Source: Sipunculus nudus (taxonomy: Eukaryota; Annelida; Sipuncula; Golfingiida; Sipunculidae). From it: a stretch of DNA of 64,000 bases. Numbering within the stretch: the stretch's first letter is position 1; every line of letters begins with the position of its first letter. Under the pieces are notes generated by a model, which was not told the origin of the DNA, did not search any database, and was given only the letters and a program-made list of their open reading frames with translations. Location: NCBI GenBank assembly GCA_026874595.1, contig CM049306.1, forward strand, positions 83,354,142 to 83,418,141, read 5' to 3'. This document shows, in pieces, positions 13,301-25,300 of this stretch. The translations under genes were made by a program, and so were the position numbers.

Positions 13301-16300
13301 TTCATTAACCTGTTTCCTTTGAATCTGCTGTTTATGGGCTCAACACAGTTGACGGGCTTGTTATTGATTTGTGAAGGCCAGGTACAACTGATGCCAGTGT
13401 GTTTTCATGCCTCTGTGTTGCCATGGCTACAGTCATAACACAATCCTATTACCAGAATACAAGATAAGACCAGAACTTATTAAGTGTTAGTAGCAGAAAA
13501 ATCTATCATCTTCAAGGACCCATTAATAACTGATAGGATTATTTGATATTAACTTTAATGATTTTTATGAATGCCTTATAAATACCAAAATATATATTCT
13601 CAAGAAATCTGTATGGTTTCCATGGTGACAGCATATGGTTTTGCTGCAATGCTGCCATGAAGTCTACTTTTATTTATATAACAAAAGAAATATAACAAGA
13701 TCCTAAAGGGCAAATCAATGAACTATTTATAAGCTGAGGATTAACATATGCTTTCCATTTAACAAATCCTTCAGCTCTTGATGTTGTGACATTTTCCAAA
13801 GAACATCCAGAATAGCAAAAAAAAAAAACGACAAACACTCCCCCTGCTAAAAAGCTGCCAGGTACACCTTGACACTGTTACAGGTTTTGGCAGGTTAATA
13901 AACCCTCTGATTGTTTGAACACTCCTAGACACAAGTAACATGGCAAAAGGGCTGACAACCTACATAGTTTCTGAGTGAACTAGTTACTGTTTTTTGACGC
14001 ACCTGTGCCACACTGATCCTCAAATACACACTTGTGCTACTGTGTACCTCTCATACACACCTGTTTCACTGTGTACCTCTTATACACACCTGTTGCATTG
14101 TGGTACTGTGTATCTCTCAGACACACCTGTTGCATTGTGGTAATGTGTACCTCTCAGACACACCTGTGGAACTGTGTCCCACCCATACGTACCTGTGGCA
14201 CTGTGTACCACTAATACACACCTTTGGCACTGTGTTTCTCTCATACACACCTGTGGTACTGTGTATCTCTCATACACAACAGTGAAACTGTGCTTCTCTC
14301 ATACACATCTGTGGCACTAAGTTTCTCTCATTCACACATGTGGCACTATGTTTCTCTCATACACACCTGTGGCACTGTGTTCCTCTCATACACACCTGTG
14401 GCACTGTGTTCCTCTCATACATACCTGTGGCACTATGTTTCTCTCATACACACCTTTGGCACTGTGTTCCTCTCATACACACCTGTGTACTGTGTTCCTT
14501 TTATACACACCTGTAGCAGTATGTTTCTCTCACACACCTGTGGGACTGTGTTCATTTCATACACACCAGTTGCAGTATGTTTCTCTCATACACACCTGTG
14601 GCACAAGGTTTCTCTCATACACACCTGTGGCACTAAATACGTCTGATACAAACCTGTGGTGCTGTGAACCCCTTATACACACCAATATAAGCATACCTCT
14701 CACAAGTTCATGTACTTCTTATTAAGGCAAGAAACTCATTATTCTTTCATGGACAATGGTAAGACATGGAAGAGCACATTTTAATATTTTATAAACTCTG
14801 TCAGTGTTAATAGTCTTACAGTGTGCTCAGTGTGCACCATATCAATCTCCCAAGCAGGTGTATCTCAGGGTTAATGACTGTTAATGTCTCTCTAGGGCAT
14901 GGAAGGTAAATCCAGGTGATCTAGGAACTATCAGGTGGTCCCTGCCAGGTGAATCTGAAAGCCTTGACACCTTAGGAATGTCAGTTAAGGATCAGATATA
15001 TACCTGACAACCTGTTACTCTCACATATATGCACACAGAGAGTTTTAGTTAGAACAAAACAGAACTACTTAGCAACCCCTCCCAACCCCTACCCCACAAC
15101 CACCACCATTTGTACAATTTTTGTAATCTAAACCAACGGGCTTTTTGTTTGATATTTAAAATCTTGGATGTCTGACTATAAAGTGAGAACCAATTTCTTA
15201 TATTTTTATCAATTAATGTTACACAAAGAAGACTGACTTTTTGCTTATTCAAATCAGAGAAGTGAGCTGCTTCTTAAGTTAGTATGTCAATTTTTTTCAA
15301 AGCAGACTTCCAGTGTGATCACTTACATGGTTCCGAGCTCTTTTTGTGCATGGGAAATAATAATATTTATTGCTGTGACATTTAATTGATTATATTTCCA
15401 TGACTGGTTGTCTTTCTTTATGTTTCATTAGTTGAGTATTCATGTTATTCATCATAAATGATTCATAATGCATGCACATGTGAAAGTCTGTCACAACACA
15501 CAGAATAAGGACACCTGAACATGAAGCAGAGACAACTGGAGCAACATCACATAATACGCATGATCACAATTCTCAATCCGATAAGTTAATAATAAAATCA
15601 AGTCTTTACAGAATTAATGACAATAATTAATTTGACTTTTGGTGTTTTAGGCCTTGATATTATCAATATAAAAGTCAGTCATTGATGTCAGAATGATAAC
15701 AGATCCTTTAAAATTAAAAATTTGCTGGACCCCACAGAATTCCACCTGACCCCGCATTGTTGTTTGTTCCAAGTTGTTATCTATTACTCTAAAGAAGAAA
15801 ACAAAACAATTGGCCCAGAGTAGTGGGAGTGTGCTACCAGTCTATGCAAATGAATTTTCATCATCATAGGTTATTAGTGTTAATTCCATATATGGAAATA
15901 TTCTATTTACTGTTCAAGCAATCTAACAGGAGGCATATTCTCCGTTAGGCATCACATGGGTAACGTTACAACTGTCAACAGACCTCTGGTGAGAGACAGT
16001 TGCTTGTCCTGAAGCTTTTGTAAGAGTAACATGAATAGTAAAAACTAGATGTGTCGGTACGACACGAATGCCCCCGCCTGGGGCAAATTAGAAACATTTG
16101 TTAAATTTTGTAAAATTTTTTTAAGTTCAGGAGGTGTTGTATGGTCAAAAGTAGGTCAAGAAGGGCAAAATGCAAACTCGATCTGTAACGGGTCATTATC
16201 AAGGAACACACCAAAAATCAGGCCAGGATGCAGGCACTGTGAAAAAAAGTCCATACATGTGCATTTTTCATAAAAAATTCTCTTTCATGAAATTTTCTAT

Positions 16301-19300
16301 GTTCAGGATCTGTCATATGGTAAAAAATAGGTTAACTGGGATGAAACGCGAACTTGACCTTTAAGTGGTCATTATGCGCCTACAGACCAAACATTGGGCC
16401 AGTATCTGTAAGCATTGTATTGCGAAACTAGAATATTAGCAAAAGCTGGTAATCAGTTATAAATTTAAATTGGAGAGGTATGTACCATGTTTTATAACAA
16501 TCCACCAAATGCTTCCTGAGAAATATCCCCCTAAGTTTTTTTTCTATACTAAGCTCTGTAACCTTGAAAAGTAGGTCAAGACCACCCATCTTTGAACCTG
16601 ACCAAGATTTTGTAAATATGATGCAAAAGCACTGAAGTAATGAAGTTCTTTAGTTGAATACCTTTGGAGATATCCTGCCAAAATTGAAAAATCCGATAAA
16701 ATTTCATTAAAAAATCAGAAATTGCAGGTGATGCCACCAAAATTGTGCAGAACGTACAGACCATCAGTCCCAATGATCATAGTAAGTTTTGTGAAAATCC
16801 ACACAATGGTTCCTGAGATATAAGCTTCTGAGTGTTTTTCTTTAATCAGCTCTTAAATGTAGAAAAATGGGTCAAGGTCACCCATCTTCGAACTTGACTG
16901 AGATTTTATCGATATTTATCTTCACTGATGAAATAAAATTCCAAAGGTGAATCCTTTTAGAGATATCCCGCTCACAAGGTAAAAAGTTAACAGATGCGGA
17001 ACGGACAGACAGACGGACGGACATCGACAGACAGATGGACAGATAGACGGACAGCTTGTGTGACGACAATAGCCCATCAGCCTATGAGCTGAGGGCTAAA
17101 AACGGCTGTACATGTACATTTGTCATAAAAATTAATTTTCATGAAATTTTCTATTTTTAGGAGCCGTAAAACAATCAAAAGTAGGTCAACCGGGACGAAA
17201 CGCAAACTCAATCTGTAACTGGTCATTATCTGCATACACACCAAAAATCAGGCCAATATCTGCAAGCATTGTGAAAAAAGTCCGTACAGGTGTATTTGTC
17301 ATGAAAATTTCTATTTTTCATGAAATTTTCTAAGTTAAGGAGCCATAAAACTGTCAAAAGTAGGTCAACCTGGACAAAACACAAACTTGATCTGTAACTG
17401 GTCATTATCTGCCCACACACCAAAAATCAGGCCAATATCTGCCGGCATTGCGAAAAAAAGTCTGTACATGTGTATTTGTCATGAAAATTTCTATTTTTCA
17501 TGAAATTTTCTAAGTTTAGGAGCCGTAAAACAGTCAAAAGTAGGTCAACCGGGATGAAACGCGAACTCGATCTGTAACTGGTCATTATCTGCCCACACAC
17601 CAAAAACCAGGCCAATATCTGCAGGCATTGCGAAAAAAAGTCCGTACAACTGTTTTATTTCGGAAGGACGGAAGGACGGAATGACGGACATGGGTAAAAC
17701 TATATGCCCCGGCCACTTTGTGGCGGGGGCATAAAAACGCCGGAAAAGAGGTCCAGTGTCTGGATAACATTAACCGGACCCAAGAAAAAACTACCTGCCA
17801 TTTCCAGGGGTCAGGTGTAAATTTTGCACCCTGTATACTAGTACTGACATCATATATAGAAGATTAAAAAAATCATCAATATTTAATTAAATGGATGTAA
17901 TGATCAGGTTTGTAACTTTTAAAATCAAGTTGGAGGGAACTTTAATTCATCTGATGTCAAACTGTCATCTCTCCTGGCACATTTAATAAGCAAAACATGA
18001 ACAAAAATCTACCACCAGGATCTCTCCCCTTACATTTTATGGGGAAAGGCTTGGTGATTCACCAGGATGTATTTATGGCTCACTGGTTACATGTCCATTT
18101 GTAAAAAAAATAATAGTATTGCATGGTGTTGCTGAATAGACAGGTAACAAAGGTCTCCCACAACCTTTGTTAGCTATTACCATAGTGTCACCACCTGTGG
18201 CCTAGCTGTATTCACTTATCTGATACCTCTGTTACGTGACTGGAATCCACAAGACCAATTATCTTTAGGGTTTTGTACATTGTACTGGTTTTCTAATATT
18301 GTCCATTTAACTAGCAAGCATACATATATATTGATATATGAAAGTAAAAATTTGTAGTAGGGATCAAGTCACAGAAAATATAACAATACAGTGAGAGTTT
18401 ACTGAAGAAATCACCAAAGCTTGTATACATGTCATGAATGTGGGTTTACTCCATGTAAATATTAATCATTTTTAACCTTGAAATTGATTTATAAAGATTA
18501 AGTGGTTTCAAACTATGTTTGCTGGATCCTGTCCCGGGAGATTCCATAGTTTTAGAAAAACTCAGGGACTTACATTGTTTGTAGTATGTATTAAGGTCAA
18601 AGGCCACAGCTGCAAACAATCTAAGTCAATGAGTTGAGAGTTTTACTAACATGGAGTGGATTAATTATTATGTTGTCACAATTCCTTCATGTCAGCATAC
18701 AAAGATGCAAACAAGAATTGAAATCAATAGTTTTGCACTGAGGGGACCTAAGCAGGAATTTCCACAAAAATATGTTACCCAAAATATGGTTATATAAATA
18801 ATCTGATCAACCCCTGTAAGGCTCCCTCCCTACAGGGGGAGGCTTATTAGTTCTGCCTGCAATGAACAAGTATTTTATACCCCAATTGCACTTGGATGAG
18901 AACAATAACAAAATTTACCTTTGCCCCCCCCCCCCCCCCCCCCCGATGAACAATAGCTTAGCCACATACATGTACAGAATATGCTATAATGGAGTGCTGT
19001 TCTAGCTGTAACTGACATGGCACATTGTTTGTTACTTGTTACAAGGAATCTTTTATCTGTTTGACTTCAATTATGTATCCTGTCATGACTTCATGTCTAC
19101 GGAACAGGTAGCAATCAAATGCTTAAGCAAACATACAGGTAAATACTTTGCACACCTCCTACAATATTTGGCTATATAAATCTAGGTATCCTCATAGTAA
19201 AGTGGGTTCCTCTCTCTGAAACATGGGCTGGGACTCTCACATGTTAGGGGACCCCTTACTTAAACATTTTATTTGATTGTACTCCATTTCATGATCTTGT

Positions 19301-22300
19301 TTCAGTTATTAATGTCAAATATGATTTTAATATGAAGCAATATTACTATATAAGATATTTTGTTGAGAAAAAGTCTCTTGTGACCTGTGACCTCATTGAA
19401 TATGCATGAGTTTTGCTGGGAATCAAAATTAGTTGAGATATTGCATTGGTTTATACTTCAGTTGAGTTTCATCTTTATCCATTATATTTCTGGTAAGTTA
19501 TTGTGGAAAACCACAAAGAAGCCCGGTGACCTCTGACCTCATTAAATATATGGGTATATTTTCCCTGGAATCAAACTTTGTGATATAGATTATTGGTATT
19601 TAGAGTGAGTCACATGAAGTTCCATAAAAGCCCTTGTGAGTTATTGAGATGACATTGATAGTTAACTGATGGACATAAGGATGGATTGAGTGTATACCCT
19701 AATACAACCCGTCTGAGACAGGCGTATAAAAAGTGACACTTAAAGTTAAAAAAAATGTGGAGTCCTTATATAAATATTTGCTTACCAAAAGTGAAGTGAT
19801 ACATGTGCAGCACTGCTGGTTTTGGAAATTTGGAGGCCCAAGCCTTACAAATGGCCCCTTCTGATGATGAGAAAAACTAGAACTCCTTTTGTTTTGAATG
19901 TGGAATATTTTTTAAATTATAGCACTGATAAAGGAGACTTTTAATATATTTTCTGCCTTTGATAGTACATAAAATGTATGGTATTGATAATTAAGTTCAC
20001 ACAGAATACCTGTATGGTTATGATCCAGCCTCTACACAGTTATTACAGTAACTGCATCTTTTTAGCTCTCTGGATATCATGATTTTAACATTGGCCAGTT
20101 CCCTAGAGGCCACATAATGCCTGGTGTACAGTATGTTGTTACTAATCAACTGATTAACATCATTTTGGATTAGTGTTTACACATAATATTTGGACAAATC
20201 TATATTGCTACAAATGAAATAAAGTATTACCCGTGTTCAATAATTTTTTATTTTTTTGTTAGCAGAGTACATGAACTACTTGATAATTAAAATCACATCT
20301 TTTTCATCTCTTTTTATGGACACAGAAGTTGAACAAATTTGCTTTAACTTAGACCCATTGAATCATCAGGGTTACTGCAAGTGTGATACATGTATCTTAA
20401 TTACCTGATGAAATGAGAAAATTTAAGGAATATTTTTCTAAAAATTCAGACTATCGATGGCAATTTCTCAAAGGACATTTTCTGGTATTTCTTGATATTA
20501 CAAGTGCTTAAACTTTACATCTACGATTATATAATTTGTTAAGGATTTTTTATTAATTACAATTTATCATTTCAAATATAAAATTGATTCTAATATAAAT
20601 ATGTTTTAATGAATTTTTAAAGAGTAATACTCCAACTGTATGATCCCTGCTGCATTTGTTAGAATTTTACATATGGGTATGTTCAAAATACTATGAACTA
20701 ACATGTTTGTACAAATTTCTTAACATTTTGTAACAGTATGCATGGAAATGTAGTTGTCATACTCATTTATTCTTCATAGGTAACTAAAATGTGTATGGTA
20801 CAGAGCAAATTGATTAAATACTTAAGAGAGCATATGAATAAACTGCTATACAAAACTTGTGTTCTCTGTGTTCTATAAAAGATAAATGAATTCTATTCAG
20901 GACATTCCCCTGCCTTTACAGTGTTTCAATGGGTTTCAAAGAAACTTTATCAATAGGCATTTAAATGAACATTGCACAGAGCCTGTAATGAGCAGAAATA
21001 CTGGTCTTAAACTAAAGCAAACCCATTTACTTGTTAGGTGCAAGTATCCACGTGAGCAAGCTTTGACATTAACATTCATCCTGTCACCCAGGGCAAGTAA
21101 ACATTGCTACTCAGTAGAAAGTCCGAGGAAAGATAAGCATGTGTGTGAATTAATACTCTACTAGCTGAAAAACAAGGTATACCAGGCTGTTTACCAGGGC
21201 TGGGGTGATGAATTAACTCATATGAGGAATGCTGGCTCAGTTGTTTTATTTTTCAATTTTAAAAAAATATAGATTTTCAGTGGGATATGTTCATAATAAG
21301 ATATGTAAAAAATTTGTTTGGCATTTATTTTGTAGTACTGTGGTTACAGCAAGAAATTCATATACAGGTACATTTTACCTTGAAGACCTGGTGAGTGATA
21401 ATCTTCACATTTGAGAACCGAAATGGGACCCAGGGCAATCAGGCTTTTGATAATCTTTGACTGGTTATTATTGTTGGACATATAAAGAATAGGTTGATGT
21501 AAGGGAGACATGAACAATTAATTTAATGATAGTTTTAAGGAAGGAAATTATTCCTGAAGCAAGATACAGAAATATGCATAATTTGTTAGTAGTAGAAGTG
21601 ACCTAAGTGGTGTCAGAACTGTTTTTTATTTGTCTAAGACCAATTTTGAGTCCTGGAAACCCCGCCCCCACCCCACACCCACCCCTTTTCCAGAATTAGG
21701 GACTTTGGACTGGGATTTGTCATTTACTCCCCTGGGCTGAAGCCCTCCTTTTTATAAAGCAAGAGTTATGTGTTTTTCACATTTACTGACCATGCACATG
21801 GGTCAGAGCCTGGGTCAAATGCCAGGCCAAACATGCTTAAATCCCTGACTGATAGCTTGGGTTATTCATCTGCACAATATAGTCCTGAAGCCTGTGCTGC
21901 ATTGGACCGCACAGGCAATCTGGTCTTTGCCAAAGGCTGTTCGGTTGTTTTCAAAAATTATCATTTGAACTTTAGATATGTAGAAATAGAACTCCTGTTT
22001 CAAATCTTCCTGTCTTTGTTAGGGTGTGGCTAGACTATATTCATAACTGTAGGCCTATATCTATGCATGAAAGGAAGCTAAAATCTTATAAACAAATCTA
22101 CTACTGGAGAATGAAAAAACACAAAACTTCCTTAATTATGTACCTTTCATGCATTATTGAACTTCTTCCTACATTATGAAAAGTTCTACCTAAAGAACAT
22201 GGATACTCTTGCAGCATGTGGATTAAGTTTAATATACATGTATGTTATATATATTTGGCAAACAATACATGGAAACATCATCACATCAGCTGTAAAAAGA

Positions 22301-25300
22301 GTTCTGATTTTCTTGGAAATCATTATTTTTAAAACCTCCCCATCCTATGGGGCTGATGAGTTTATTCTATACCTAAAAATTTTTTCAGAAAAACAAAAAT
22401 TGCAGGTGGGTCTAAGTACCGCTGAGTGCAAAATATTGATTTCTAATTTTTGAAAAAATTTTTTTCTTCTTTGGTCATTTTTGTTTGGTGCTACATCTCC
22501 AAAATGGATGATTTCCAAAAGCTATAATTTGGGCATAAAGTTGATCCTAGATTCAAAAATTGCAACTGGTATTTATTTTTTACCTTCACCTTAATATCCA
22601 AGGTTGTACACTCCATAGCATATTCCCCATTATTGCTCAGTTGTGGATGTGTTTCGTGGGGGGGGGGGGGGGGGGGGAGTTCCAGTGTTCACTTGGTGAT
22701 TACATACATCTAGTTTTGGTATACCTATTTCTAATATATTAAAAATTTTCATAAATTCAGGATAATGGGAAACAATGAATTTTAATTGAAACTGAAATAA
22801 CTAATTTTTTCAGAGGGGTTGAGAGCCAATAAGTTATGTCAGACTGGGTGTACACATGTTGAGTTAATTGTTCAAAACAAGTAAACACATATACATATAA
22901 CTAGAATATCAGCAGAAGCTGACAAAAGCCCTCAGCCAAAACAACAGTGTTTAGAGGTGGTAACAGTAACAAGTACTAAATATCTGTTCTCACATGGATG
23001 TATATCTGTACATGTCTCAGTTATAAATTTAAAATGCAGAGGTATGTACCATGATTCATAACAATCCACCAAATGCTTCTTGAAAAATAAGCTTCTAAGT
23101 TTTATTCTATTATAAGCTCTGTGACCTTGAAAAGTAGGTAAAGGTCACCCATCTTCGAACATGAACGAGATTTTTGTCCATATACATCTTCATCAAAGAA
23201 ATAAAATTCCTATTGTGAATCCTTTTAGAGATATCCCGCTTACGAGGCCAAAGTTGAAAAATCCAAGAAAAATTCAATAAAAAATCAGAAATTGCAGGTG
23301 GCGCCCCCAAACTTGTGCAGCAGTTACAGACCATCAGTCCCTATGATCATAGTAAGTTTTGTGAAAATCCACCAAATGGTTCCTGAGTAATAAGCATCTA
23401 AGTGTTTTTCTATAATCAGCTCTAAAATGTAGAAAAAGAGGTCAAGGTCACCCATCTTCAAACTTGACCGAGATTTTGTCGATATACATCTTTACTGAGG
23501 GAAATAAAATTCTGACGGTGAATCCTTTTCAAGATATCCCGCTCACAAGGTAAAAGTTAACGGAGGCCGGACGGACAGACGGACGGACAGCTTGGGTGAC
23601 GACAATAGCCTATCAGCCTAAGGGCTGAGGGCTAATAAAAGGTCAATTTTAGCCCCCCCCCCCCCCCCCCGATCAAAAATTTTTATTTTTATTTTATCTT
23701 TCAAGAACATAAATAATACAATTTATGTAGTGCTTTTACCTGTTTGGCAAAAAAATTATTTTCATGCTTTTCCCTGATCATATGACATTTTTATCAAAAT
23801 ATACCAAAAAAAAGGTAAAAAATAAAATACCGCCCGCCTGCACTAATTTCTGAAAAAAAAGTGCCTGAGAACCAAACCTTTTTTTTTTGCCTTATACCTG
23901 GAAATTTCTTTTTTTTGGTTTAAGTGTTCTAATGTATAATAAACTATGAATGAAATAATAAGTTTGAAAACTAGAGTGTATAATAAACTATAAATGAATT
24001 AAGTAGTTTAGAAACCATAATGTTCTTATGTATAATAAAGTACAATTCAATGAACAAAGATGTTTAGAAACTGCAGTGTTCTTGTGTATTATAAAGTACA
24101 ATTCAGTGAATAAAGATGTTTAGAACCTGCAGTGTTCTTGTGTATAATAAAGTATGATTAATGATTATGAAAGTGTTCATTTTCTTTTCATTGATAGAAG
24201 ACACACCTGAAAGGTTTAGATAAAGGTATGCTTATTAGGTGATCATGAATCAATCACAGTTTCTACTGGTAGGAACTGAGATTGGAGTCTCTACCAGTAG
24301 AATTGGAGTTTCTACTGGTAGAGATTCTGATCGTGGTTTCTTCCAGCAGAGACTTTGATCGTAGTTTCTACCAGTAGAAACTCTGATTCTACCAGATCGC
24401 AGTCTCTACCCTGACATATACAAGTGACAGATATACATCTAAATGTTTCATTCAAACATATTCATACAATTTTATTTGATAAAAAAAATACAAATATAAG
24501 CACAAACACATGTAAGCACAAACTGTTTATCAACTTATTTATATGTAAAATTCCTGAATATTGTTCTAATTGATAGGTTGATGCCTAGCTGTCTCATACA
24601 CCTTGAATTCTAGAAACTCTATTATTTATATTTATAAAGATCACTATCATTAGTTTTAATTTTCTAACTTTATACACAAACTTACTTTATACCAGTACAT
24701 ACAGATGACTGATCTTTATTTCCCCTGTACACTATAAGGAGCAATCATATACAACACATTGTAATAAAAAGAATTCTAGAAGTATAGTACATAAAACAAT
24801 GAATAAATATATTGGTTTTACAAAAAAAACCTAACATGTCAACCATTACCATAAACCAGTGTTTAACCCCAAATTAAAAACCAAATAAACAATCTTTGTC
24901 CCGTATATTGTATAAAACAATCATGATATACTCATTCTTTTAGAAAGTCATATTGTGTATAATCACAAATAAAACATTTGTTAACCATTTTACTGTGTTT
25001 AATTTATTCATAATCTCAGGTTTCAGAAATTAGACCATTATGGGAAGTTTGTCCTAGTAGAGTACATTTCTATATGATTAGAGTTTGTCCTACATGTACG
25101 GCCTACATTATTATGCAAGCGGTGTAAGAATGAAATATTAGCAGATACCATAATATTTTAATATTCATGTACATTTAACATAACTGGTCCCTTAATTTAA
25201 AGTAAAACAACTAAAAATTGTTGTTTTAATAATATTACGTTAGTACCTATAAACTTCGCCATAAATTTCCCCTAATTAGTAATAAAATTAGCTAACCAGA

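Larger units (their letters stand above)
16045..17735 (+). mobile_element. Dispersed repeat family A (GATGTGTCGGTACGACACGAATG ... GGCGGGGGCATAAA), interrupted
   Basis: The element opens AACTAGATGTGTCGGTACGA and closes TGGCGGGGGCATAAAAAC after a GGAAGGACGGAAT tract. Its body carries three tandem 180-bp units (17220, 17400, 17580, each beginning GGTCATTATCTGC) plus a partial unit near 16190. It is interrupted at about 16430-17098 by family B. It is noncoding; the start and end phrases resemble a nonautonomous repeat family I recall from molluscs. Confidence 0.65.

Noticed and set aside
14032..14725. Overlapping frames of 60-140 codons with His-Thr-rich repeats
   Set aside because: Produced by a 29-bp minisatellite whose period is not divisible by three; no start context, splice sites or conserved domain.
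24255..24415. CRISPR-like palindromic repeats
   Set aside because: The genome is eukaryotic, the units are contiguous without unique spacers, and no cas genes exist.
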